A DNA stretch of 64,000 nucleotides, from NCBI GenBank assembly GCA_951213105.1, contig OX578144.1:84023015-84087014 (forward strand), read 5' to 3'. The notes under the pieces are model-generated. The model was not told the origin of the DNA. It searched no databases and saw only the letters and a list, made by a program, of their open reading frames with translations. The DNA comes from Amaurobius ferox. Lineage: Eukaryota; Arthropoda; Arachnida; Araneae; Amaurobiidae. Positions 23,777 through 34,234 of this stretch are shown here, in pieces. Both the position numbers and the translations under genes were made by a program. Each line of letters opens with the position of its first letter. Position 1 is the first letter of the stretch.

Positions 23777-25130
23777 GCAAGGAACTTTACAAATGCTTTA
23801 CTACTTTATTGGATTTTTTCGCTTATCTGGATTTGTTATCAAATTCGCCCTCCCTTGCACTTCCACAAGAGATAGAATCTTGAGTTTAGAGTCATTCAGT
23901 CCGTCTCAACTTCGAAACCACAGGAAAAATCTAAAATTTCAAAAATTCGAATCATGTGTGACCGTTCAAAGGAATAATCAAAAATCCCAAAACCGATTCT
24001 CCTTAATTATGGAGCGCTTCCACTCTAATTAAAATCTGGGTTTTAGTGTCATTCGATCAGTCTCAGCTTCCTGGTCAACGAAGAAAATCTATTTTGAAAA
24101 TTCGAATTAGGGGTGACAGTAACGATACAAATAGGTTTTCAAAAAACACGCGACTTTGCTTCGCAAAATTGTGCTCCATTCCATTTTAATGCTTAAATTT
24201 GAAATAGTGTGTGTGTGTTTGATGTTCAGAACTTTTAGTAAGTGCGTATGCATCACATTCAGTAACCACCAGCCACTGAAATCCTGCGAAGTTCGAGTTA
24301 ACGTGGCTAGTTCTGATTTAAGTTTTATGACACTATAGCGAAATGAAAATAGCGAGAGATAAAACCTGTTTACACTAGTTTGTTAAGCTTAATAAGAAGC
24401 AGGTTTATGGCTAAAATATTTACGACTTTTTGCCTCTTTAATATAAGGTAAGTCGGATATCATGTCGAAGATGCTATGTTATTTTTCATTACTTCCAAAT
24501 CTACTTACGAGGTGTCGGCCTTTCCCGCATTACTATAAAAGGCCAGCTATTACCCAAGGTTTATAGATACAAGGTTTATAGATAGTAGTATCTATAACCC
24601 TTGGCTATTACCACCGTGGTCATAGCTTAATTTCACGCATTCGCCAGATATAAGAAATAATAAAAGAGGTGATGAAAATATATTAGCTTGAGAGCTTATA
24701 TATTTTCATCAAATTCAACTTCAACTTAGGTGTGAGAAAACTGTAAAATTGCATTCATTGCTTATTTATTGTTTCCCGCCCTGTGGTCCGCGGTATGCTT
24801 TCAGGTGGTCCGTGACTGCGGTGCTAATAATGCAAAAGTAAAACAGTCGCTATAGTTAAGAGAGAGGAATAACAAACTAGTACGATTCTATTACTCTATT
24901 ACATTGTTGGTGAAGCAAGATATGCGCGCGCATACTTCTACGTTTGTCGAATTAATTTCGTAATTTTGTTCTTTTGGTGGTATTCTGCTACTCAGTCACC
25001 TTAGTTCGATTATGATATGCTTGGGCTTTACAAGTTATTCTAACTTGTTTCAATGGTGACTCTTTTTTTCATGTTATTTATTTATCCCGCCCATTAAAAA
25101 TGTGAAAGCAGGTTAAATTGTTTAACATTT
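23777..25130. other. Intergenic stretch, no recognised gene
   Basis: An imperfect inverted repeat (CCAAGGTTTATAGATAC / GTATCTATAACCCTTGG) lies at about 24555-24603. No ORF with a recognisable motif was seen. Confidence 0.4.
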
Positions 25131-26207
25131 AAAAAAAAAAAAGGATATTGATGACAACGAAAGATGGGAAGCAAGGATTGGGTGATGTTAAAGTTAAGAG
25201 TGCTGCAACTGAACAAAAATGTAGAAAGATGCGAACCGCAAGTAAATAACAGATAAAGTATGGTTTCACATCTATTGAAAATGCAAACGTTTAACTACCT
25301 CAATGTGTAATATGTGCTGAAATTTTAAGCAATGAAGCTGTGAACCCGGCCAAATTACTCCATCAATTTAACTCAAAACATAAGGATTTTGAAAGTTGGT
25401 CTGTTGATTTTTGTTCAAAGTAAACGAGTTGAAGTTAGCAAAAGAGAAAAAAGTATGGGAAACAATTTTAATTCATAATAAAACTTTCACAAAAACATAT
25501 TACATCAGCAGACAAAATACCCCCCCCCCCCCTCTCCTCCCAAATGACATTCATGCCTCTTTCTAAAGGAGGATTGATGCTATGGCTTCCGATGTAGAAA
25601 ATCAATTTATATTAAAAGTGCACTAATCTGACAGGCTTTCCGTTCAAAGGGATCAGTCCACTGATCAAACAAACAAAACTGTCACAAGTTTATGTTAAAT
25701 ATAATATTGACTTTGGGGGAATTAATGGTTGTGAAGATTTTATAGATTGTCTGTAGTTACTGCAATAATTGGAGATGAAATCTTTAAAACTTTTACCCAT
25801 ACAAAGAAATAATTTGACTTGGATGAATTGTGTTGGTTTGTACACTGATGGTGCAGCTGCAATAATAGCATGGAAATCAGGACTTAACAAGCTTAGTAAA
25901 GAAAAATCTGATGTGGGCAGCACATGATTTTCCCTGCAGACTTCTATACACACTCTCTTTGTTTTAATTAAATTTAATTCACTATTAATTCAATTTTCGT
26001 TCTCATTTGGTAACTGGACTCATTTTCAAAGGTGACATAGAGAAAAAACGAAAAAACAAAAATATCTCGAGAACGGCTAGTCCTAGTGTATTGGTGTTAG
26101 TCTTATTCTTTTCTTCATTAAAAATTACGTATAAAACAAGCATCTAATGAATATATTTCATACGTAGTTTTTTATTTTAGATTTTGTCGATTTTTGCGGG
26201 CCATTTT

Positions 26208-26255
<48 letters not shown>

Positions 26256-27790
26256 GGTTATTTTTTTTGTGAATCGTACCAAAATCTAATTAGCACCGAG
26301 ATGACCCACAAGCTACTTATCTACCAAATTTTGTGAAATTCGGTCCATTAGATTTTCAGCTAGAGTGGATACAAACTTTTGCGGGACATTTGGCAAATAC
26401 AGGCGGGTTCTTTTATCCCGAATCGTGCCCAAAACTAATCAGCACCAAATTCTCTCACAAGTGACTTACCTCCGGTCGTCCAAATTGTTACTCATGTCCT
26501 CTGGACGAGTCGGACGGCCTGGGGTTTCCACAAGTGACTTACCTACCAAATTTTGTGAAATTCGGTCAATTACTTTTTTAGTTAGAGTGGTTACAAAATG
26601 TGCACAGACAGACAGACACACAGACAGACACACAGACACACACAGAGGTCACGCTAAAAATAGTTTTTTCGTATTCTAGAGGTCTCGAAACGTGTAGATC
26701 CGTCGAAAACTCGAGTTGCGATTTTCGGTATGATTCCAATACTTTCCCTATGCATTACCATGTATTGCAGGGAAAGTAAAAAAGCAGGTCAAGATTTACA
26801 AATAACCCATTGTGTTATTCATAGGGAAATGTTTGCTTAAAAACTGATGAGTTCAGAACTTTATGACATGCTATCAACTGCTGTTTTAGTTTTGAATTTA
26901 ATCAAAAGCCATGCCCTCAATTCAAGATTATTTTCAATTCTATGTGAGGAAATGGGATCACATCACACAAAGCTGTTGATGCACACAGAAGTTCGTTGGC
27001 TTTCTCGAGAACGAGTTTTAAGTAGAGTTTATGAACTCAGAGAAGTATGTATGCATATTTCGTAATAATAGTAACTGGAATATGACTGAAATTTTTCGAG
27101 ATCTTTAATGGTTAGCGAAACAGTCCTTTCTGACTGATATTTTATAGTTGATAAGTGAACAAAATCGTAGTCTTTAGGGACCATCAAAAACAATTTATGA
27201 CATGGGACTTCATATTGAATCCTTCAAACGAAAATGGAGAAGTGTATGAAGCATGGAGGAGAAGAACATAAGAAGGCTGTTTTGATATATATCCTTTATT
27301 TTCGGATTTCATTTCCTACACAGAAGACTTAACACACAAGATTAATTGTGTGTTTAAGTGTCTTCAAGTGTCAAGCTTTACATTAAAGTCCTTCAAACTC
27401 ATTTTAAAGGATATTTTCCACAAAACTCTGGAGTTAGATCTTGAAACTTGTGGATAATTAAACCATCTTTGTCTCGTGAAAACACAATCTATCCCTTTCA
27501 CAACAAGAACAACTAATTGATCCACCTTTGCATCCGCATGTAAAAGCAAATAAAAGTAACTGCAACAATATGTTTATATTTTAGATTTAAATTCGTGAAG
27601 AATATCCTGCTCTATGCCCTTAGTGCTATTATAACAAAACAGGAAACCGTTTGAAACTGAAACCAGCATTGAGACTATTCTTTAAGGCCAAATATTGAAA
27701 ATCTAGTGAACGAAATGCAAGCGCAGGTTGCTCTTGTTGGATATATTTGTAATTTTATTGTATCTAATAAATTGTCTAAAATGTAATTTA
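25131..27790 (+). pseudogene. Decayed hAT-superfamily (ZBED5/SCAND3-like) transposase
   Basis: Conceptual translation in shifting frames gives motifs in family order: YGFTSIENAN with LPQCVICAEILSNEA (BED/N-terminal region, ~25260-25340), then MNCVGLYTDGAAA (~25822-25860, containing the catalytic-region TDG). After an interrupting C element come ITHCVIHREMFA, LNSRLFSILCEEMG and TEVRWLSRERVL (~26800-27030). Near 27700 a decayed C-terminal segment reads RPNIENLVNEMQAQ. Stops (for example after HREMFA), frameshifts and the 872-bp C insertion make it non-functional. ZBED5-like genes are hAT-derived, but a transposon relic is likelier here than a domesticated gene. Confidence 0.8.
25907..26778 (+). 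mobile_element. Family C element, copy C1, inserted in the hAT pseudogene
   Basis: It starts TCTGATGTGGGCAGC, has two core sub-repeats (AATCAGCACC...CTACCAAATTTTGTG), a CAGA/CACA microsatellite at 26604-26645, and ends in the palindrome CCCTATGCATTACCATGTATTGCAGGG + AAAGTA. The hAT frame reads ...SKEK before it and AGQD... after it, so the insertion lies inside an A run. A 42-bp poly-A at 26208-26250 lies in its core. Confidence 0.85.
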
Positions 27791-27904
27791 GTTGCCGAAA
27801 TGACGCCAAATTGATAAATAATATAAATATTTTAATATATAGACTACATTGTTTATTGCGGATGCTATCAATATTGATAGTTATCAATTTAAAGTTGCAA
27901 AAAA

Positions 27905-28073
27905 TATAAGTTTGGGTACTTCGAAATAGCTTTACATGTTGTCATTCGAAAAAGCACCAAATGTACAATTCAATGTTAAAAACATTATGTCTTGGATATT
28001 ATGCATCATTTTTTCACTGTGAAAGAAGTCAATTCATTGCATTACATAGGGAAAAGTATGCGCTGCCCACATC
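27905..28073 (-). repeat. D-type head fragment (degraded)
   Basis: GAAAGAAGTCAATTCATTGC, a CATAGGGAAAAGT block and GCGCTGCCCACATCCGA resemble the reversed head of D, closest to D2. The rest of the element is not seen. Confidence 0.4.
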
Positions 28074-28532
28074 CGAATGTTTCATTCGCAAAAGGTAATG
28101 TAAAAGATTAGAAGTATTTGTTCAGTATTTATTTATAACTATTAAAGAAAATTTTCAAAAGTTAAAAAAAAAAGTTCTGGCCTAAAACTTTGTCCTAAGG
28201 TGGCTACCTCTTTCAGGACACGCCCTGTTAGAGCGCGAAGAAGAAAAAGGCCGTATGTAATATAAAACATTAATTTATTTACACTATATAAATATTTACA
28301 TAATATTGATTCAAAATATTTAAAAGACCACTTCCCATATTCAAAATGGAAAGTATACCAAATTAAGATAAACAAAACAAAAGTGTATATAGAGTCTCAC
28401 AGACTGAAGTTGAAAAGATGGTAATTAAAAATTAAGCTTAAAACATCCCTACGATATATTTAATCATCATAAAACGGAGAGAGAGGTCGAACAAATACAA
28501 TATAGGCAAAAAGGTCCCAAATGGCTAACTCA

Positions 28533-29097
28533 CCAACATCGCTGGCCGAGTTTGGGCTTTCATCCTTCAGGATCCAACGCAACATTGCTGGCCGAGTTGC
28601 GGGCTTTCATCCTTCAGGATCCAACGCAACATCGCTGGCCGAGTTGCGGGCTTTCATCCTTCAGGATCCAACGCAACATCGCTGGCCGAGTTGCGGGCTT
28701 TCATCCTTCAGGATCCAACACAACATCGCTGGCCGAGTTGCGGGCTTTCATCCTTCAGGATCCAACGCAACATCGCTGGCCGAGTTGCGGGCTTTCATCC
28801 TTCAGGATCCAACGCAACATCGCTGGCCGAGTTCGGGCTTTCATCCTTCAGGATCCAACGCAACATCGGTGGCCGTGTTGCGGGCTTTCATCCTTCAGGA
28901 TCCAACGCAACATCGCTGCCCGAGTTGCGGGCTTTCATCCTTCAGGATCCAACGCAACATCGCTGGCCGAGTTGCGGGCTTTCATCCTTCAGGATCCAAC
29001 GCAACATCGCTGGCCGAGTTGCGGGCTTTCATCGTTCAGAATCCAACGCAACATCGCTGGCCGAGTTGCGGGCTTTCATCCTTTAGGATCCAACGCA
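28533..29097. repeat. 47-bp GC-rich satellite, 12 copies
   Basis: GCTGGCCGAG recurs at 28541, 28587, 28634, 28681, 28728, 28775, 28822, 28868 (as GGTGGCCGTG), 28915 (GCTGCCCGAG), 28962, 29009 and 29056. The period is 47 bp, with two 46-bp steps. Each unit has CGGGCTTTCATCCTTCAGG and a BamHI-type GGATCC. Because 47 is not a multiple of three and no unit frame carries a stop, long ORFs (227, 183 and 131 codons) open in all three forward frames. These are products of the repeat, not genes. Confidence 0.9.
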
Positions 29098-29885
29098 CTT
29101 TAAAAAGGGGCTCTTTTCGCCCTCGAGTCCGAGATCATTCTCCTCGCTCCTTATTCAAATTTCTGAAAACTCTCTCTCTCCAAGATTTTAAAACACGCCC
29201 CTGAGGCACACACAACTATCTCATTGGATTCTGGGTCTTAACCCTGTGGTGAGGTGGATTTTACACATAAATACAATAAAACTTAAACACATAAATACAT
29301 TAAAGATACTCACCAATAGTTCCACCAGGCTCAACCGCGTTAACATATAGTGGGGTCCGATTGGACCAAAGTACATTGCGTTTTGTTAAAATAATTAATC
29401 ACTCCCCTTTTGTGGCCAACTAACAATTTATTTATAGAACACATGAAATCTCAATTTTAAACATTAATATACAAAAATACACAATTACAAATGAGTTCCA
29501 AATTTACTTAACTTGACCTCGATTAATTTGTATATTTTTTTTTATTTACCCAAACTTATAATTAATCACTTTTTTTAAGGAAAACACATTATAATTTCAT
29601 TTTGAAAAATATCACATTTATCATAAGTTGCCCTTAGCACTGGGGATCAATTAAGTTTAAACATTCATATACACTTTTTAAAATCAATATATAATTTTCA
29701 TACCTTCATACATACGAACTCCACTGAGTGCTGTAGCTGACCTCTGCACGTTGGAATGGGTGGCACGCTTAATTGAAGTTTGGTTCATTTATTTGAATAG
29801 TTCATGGAAAACACCACCAGTCTGAGAAAACACGGGTGCGTATCATCAGGTGACGAAAACTTTTTGCCAAGTATTAGTTTGGAGA

Positions 29886-30444
29886 TGGGCACACTGTCCA
29901 CTTTCCTTCTCCTCCTCTTAAACGACGGCTTAAGTCCCAGCGGCTCTTGAGTGAGCATGCGTACAGGTTTTGCCAATATATACGTTTTCGTAGAGATTCG
30001 TCTGCTGCTTAGGATCCCGGGATTGATGCTCCTCAAACACTCCATACACGCAGTGTTACAGTTACCACGGCTTAATGCAGCTAAAGGAGCAAGGTCCTAC
30101 ACCGCGCCGTTTTAGTGGTAGAGCTGTGTTGCACTGCAACTAACAAAAACAAATGACGATGGGAATACTGTTCACTTTCCTTCTCCTCCTCTTAAACGAC
30201 GGCTTAAGTCCCAGCGGCTCTTGAGTGAGCATGCGTGCAGGCCCTTGCCTAAAGAGTGGAGATCAGATACTTTATTTGTAGAGATTGACTGCTGCTTAGG
30301 AGCCCTGGATTGATGCTCCGCAAATATTCCGTGTACACAGTATTACAGTTACCACGGCTTAATGCAGCTAAAGGAGCAAGGTCCTACACCGCGCCGTTTT
30401 GGTGGTAGAGCTGTGTGTACTGCAACCAAATAAAACATGACGAC
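29886..30444 (-). repeat. Two tandem ~275-bp copies, possible ankyrin-like exon
   Basis: Copies at about 29886-30160 and 30161-30444 share CCTTCTCCTCCTCTTAAACG, GGCTCTTGAGTGAGCATGCG and GGAGCAAGGTCCTACACCGC. On the minus strand both read DLAPLAALSRGNCNT right after a TAG that could be a splice-acceptor AG. The reading resembles one ankyrin repeat (LTPLhxAaxxGN). Copy 1 continues open to a stop at 29785. Divergence between copies is moderate. The protein assignment is weak; the duplication is certain. Confidence 0.6.
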
Positions 30445-31846
30445 CTTCTTCCATTTTCAGGTCGAACTGCCCGAAGAAAATGCGCCCTCGCGCTGAGTTA
30501 GGCTCGGCTCGTCTGGGCTACGAGTCGCCTTCTATACCGGACTCACTACGTCGGCTCCTCGGCAAAGGCATTTGCCGCCCGAGATAAGGACCGCGGATGC
30601 CGGGTCAGAGATGCATCAAAAATACATGCCGGATCGGCTACACCGAAATACAAGTGCCCCGCACTTGGAGTGCTCTCTACTCGAGCTCAGAAAAGCAACT
30701 GACTATTTTTTACATTTCTAAAACTTTCAAACTTTACAAACAAGGGGAACGACACAAAACAGGGAGGAAATCCCCCTAACTCTCATTCGCTGTTCCCAAA
30801 CGCTATAAAAAGGAGGAGGTCCAAAATGCTTCACCATTGGTTTTGAATCGACGCTTATTTTTTATGCTCTCCACTAAAATACAAGAACCAGAGGGCATTC
30901 TCGACAACCGGGTGGTCCCAAGGACGTATCCCGACGCGAGCCACACCTGACAGGGCTATAAATTTTCAAAGATTTGTAGCTCAACTTTGACATTTTGCTG
31001 CAATTAAATCTCTGAATATTTACAATCCATATCAGTGCGCACACAACCCAAAGGCGCCAAAAAATCCCAATTCTGTCTGTGCAAAGGCCTAGCTATAAAC
31101 ATAAATAAAAAAAAACATAGTATACATTTCAATATATTTACACCATTCCCTTTTTCCAGGGTTACGTATCAAGATATGTGATTACAGTATCACAAACCCC
31201 TTGACCCCAAAGCATCGCCATTGGCTTTAGACCTCCCGAAACCAAAAAAGCCCCTTCTCAAGCCCCTGCGAAACTGATATGTTTCGGCCACTAATTCAAA
31301 CAGGCCGAAAACCCTATCACCCGTCCGAAACGGACGCACATTAAATCTTTCGGTAAAAATGGGATATCTACAGAACACTCCGACATCCTGTCTTCAATTT
31401 CTTCGGAGAGCAGCTGGCCCAACGAAAAGGCTGACCCCCAAAATAAATACGTAAATTCTAGATCGCACTCCCGAAAAATATTGGATCATGGGTTTACCAT
31501 GCGACAAACTTCTATAATTCTAATTGTATACCGTGTGATTTGAAATCAACAAACATATAGCATATTCGACAATAATACGAGGTCTTTTCTCTGTTAAGAT
31601 TAAAGTCATACTACTAAAGCTACGCTGGCGGTCATAGAAATTGCAAGATATAATTTTGCATCAGATTTTTTTAATTTAAGAATTAGCCAGGGCAATGCCG
31701 TGTATTTCTGTTAGACATCAATAAACAGCAATTCTTGCTCAAGGATAATATTGAAATAACATGAAATAGTAAACCAGTGATGTATATTTATATATAAAAA
31801 TTCTCTAATGAAAACAGTAAAAGCCAAGTATTTCTTAACAGTGCTA

Positions 31847-31850
31847 CTTC
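31847..31850. repeat. Target-site duplication CTTC, left
   Basis: CTTC immediately precedes the left LTR (TGTCGCG...). The same four bases follow the right LTR at 41359-41362. Four-base duplications are usual for Ty3/gypsy integrases. Confidence 0.8.
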
Positions 31851-33021
31851 TGTCGCGAACGTTTTGGTATACTCGACAGAGAAGACAAAGTTTTGAAATC
31901 AAACACATTTATTAAACATGAAATAACAAGGCAGTTGATCGAAAACAGTGGAGTACAAGCATTTCTCGCAATAACTCAGAGTTACACTCGGTAGGGTGAC
32001 CATTAAGAACACCCCTGGAGGAAGAGGAACCAAGAGAATACACATATTTTCTGATACATAAAATAAACACAATATTCCTCATATTATACTTGACATTTAT
32101 ATATCACATTTGTATACTTTGAACATATACGACATTTTCATATAACATCATCAATGACTTGATACTCACGAGGATTTAACAATTAACACTCTATTCGTTA
32201 GGTGGAAGACTAAATATATATAAAACTTTACCTCGTCTCTTTTAAATATAACATTTACAATTCTGTACCATGGGAAAGGATATCAGGATGGACTCTCGGC
32301 ATAAACTCATCGAGATTCTTGCGCAGAACAAAATCCATAATGGTCGGGAAACTTGATTACACAACATCATGCTGGCGGAATTCGACATCTTGGTTGGTTA
32401 CGGAGATTGGTTGATTCGTACCTTAGGACACAAGGAGGAGTCAGGCAAATACAAATCGCTATAAAATGAGCTTTCCCTCTAGCCCTATTAGCGATTCAAG
32501 CCGACCAGTGAAGGAACCATTTTCTCTTTTCACAAGACTCATTATTCCATTACTACCAGTCTGATTCATTTAAAAACACGAGTGACTCATCTCTGAACCG
32601 AGCCAAACGACTCTACGCACAACTTGTCGAACTATGTTACATATTTTAATCACATCCTTCCACTTTCAAAATTAATCCACCTTTTCTTAAAATTCGCGAT
32701 CATACGCGAATCAAACACACACGTCTACATTTCTCCACGACTCCTTCCACACTGTTTCCAAAATCCTTTTTCAAACTCGCGCGTGCGCAAAACCTGCAAG
32801 TTCCCAACTAGCGACTGAGAAGCGAAAATACAAAACTATTACTATTTTTCTGGAACATAAACACTTTTGCGATTTTAGAGTTCACTTCCCTTAAAAGTCA
32901 ATGTAATTGAAAACATGTAGAAAAGACATCTATATTTCGAAATTGACACTTTCAATCACACAGAAATAAAACAATACTTTAATATACAATTTTAACACAG
33001 AGGTGTGAAAGCCTTATCACA
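31851..33021 (-). repeat. 3' LTR of the Ty3/gypsy element
   Basis: 1,171 bp, identical by eye to 40188-41358 at a constant offset of 8,337, so there is no net indel. In transcription direction a TATATATA stretch (32213-32224) could be the TATA box. An AATAAA at 31913-31908 is a candidate polyadenylation signal 58 bp before the LTR end. ORFs in it are incidental and occur twice. Confidence 0.92.
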
Positions 33022-33040
33022 CTCCTTCGGGGCCCGGGAG
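33022..33040 (-). other. Polypurine-tract region
   Basis: Reading on the minus strand, CGAAGGAG lies directly against the 3' LTR start, TGTGATAAGG. This is the expected place for the plus-strand primer. The purine run is short. Confidence 0.5.
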
Positions 33041-34234
33041 AAAAATTTCCTGCAAAGCGGGGAATTTTTCCGCACAATACTAGGAAAATACCTGCATTAA
33101 GTTCCCAATGACATATGTTCCATTGAGAGGAATTTAGTGTAAATTTTGAGCGATGTACATGTACATCAAAGAAAAAAAACAAAAACAAACAAGATCATGA
33201 CCAGCATAATAACCAAAATCCAAGAGTGGCCTAAAGTTTGACTCGTGAGTAAAAAAAAAATAAGTCTCAATACAAGCATAGACCTTTACAAGACAACACC
33301 AAATTAACAAGACACAAATGATGAAATTGCCCCTTTTAAAATTTAAACACTAATACATTTTCTGGTGAGTACCACAGAGACATGAAAATTTAATTTACTC
33401 AACTCACAAAAAGTTTAACTAAACAAAAAGTTTTCTTTCTTCAAAAATTTTACAATTAAAATTCTATAAATTTACTTTTCACAGAAATCAATTTATTAAC
33501 TATTATCCAACCTTGCCAACAAATTACTTTAAAAGACATTTAAAAAAATTACTAATTTAGAAAATGAGACAAATTTTCAAACCAAGAATGTTGATCAGGC
33601 ACCCAGGCAAGAAACAAGTCCATTAGAAAGTTGCAAACCTAGAGGTGGCGGTACCCCCAACCAATAAGTCAACAAACACCAAATGACAAAAAAAAATTTC
33701 TAAAATTTACTAGACCTTTAAATTAAAAAAAAATCATTCACACATTCATAAAATAAAACAGAGATAAAAATTATCAGTTATCCTTAAAAATCCTTACCAA
33801 AACTCTAATCCATCAAGTACTTAATTATCTTAAAATTACTTTAAAACATTACTGCTTATCATTAAAGTAAAGCAAAAAAAATTATTATTTAAGTATTTAG
33901 AATTTTAAAACACTACTTCAACCTGATTAACATGGCACTCACATTCAGAAAGCTGCACTGGCACAGAACTTGCAGTACAGAACATTCAGCTGACTGACAC
34001 ATAAAGCAAATTACACAGAAGTTCAGAAATATTGGATCCATTTTAACATAGCATACAGTTTTGCAAAACATTTTGTGAAACAATTGAAAATATAATATTA
34101 TGAAACATAATTGTCCATCTCACAACAATATCAGTCTTTTTTTTTGAAAATGTGAGAATTTCATAATCTAAACATTTTACTTTACTTTTGAGCCAATTGC
34201 TCTCTTGACATATTGCCTTAATTGACAAGTAACT
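33041..34234 (-). other. Untranslated 3' internal region of the retrotransposon
   Basis: About 1.2 kb between the end of the pol frame and the 3' LTR is A-rich on the plus strand. No envelope-type frame, signal peptide or long ORF is seen. It may hold a lost third gene or cis-acting RNA signals. Confidence 0.6.

Larger units (their letters stand above)
29098..31850. other. GC-richer block of unknown nature
   Basis: Apart from the 275-bp duplication described separately, it has TATA-like sites (TATAAAAA at 30804-30811; CTATAAATTTT near 30953) and a 62-codon minus ORF (31190-31378) with GC-rich third positions but no known motif. GC content is visibly higher than in neighbouring DNA from about 29750 to 31080. 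It might be a gene fragment, an LTR-like region or imported sequence; I cannot decide. Confidence 0.35.

Noticed and set aside
28521..29204. ORFs of 227, 183 and 131 codons in overlapping forward frames
   Set aside because: They are readings of the 47-bp satellite, open in all frames because its length is not a multiple of three.
32624..32818. 64-codon ORF, repeated at 40961-41155
   Set aside because: Lies in the LTRs and is duplicated with them; on the strand opposite to element transcription.
33041..34234. Envelope gene of an errantivirus-like element
   Set aside because: No frame longer than about 60 codons and no signal peptide or membrane segment in the expected place.
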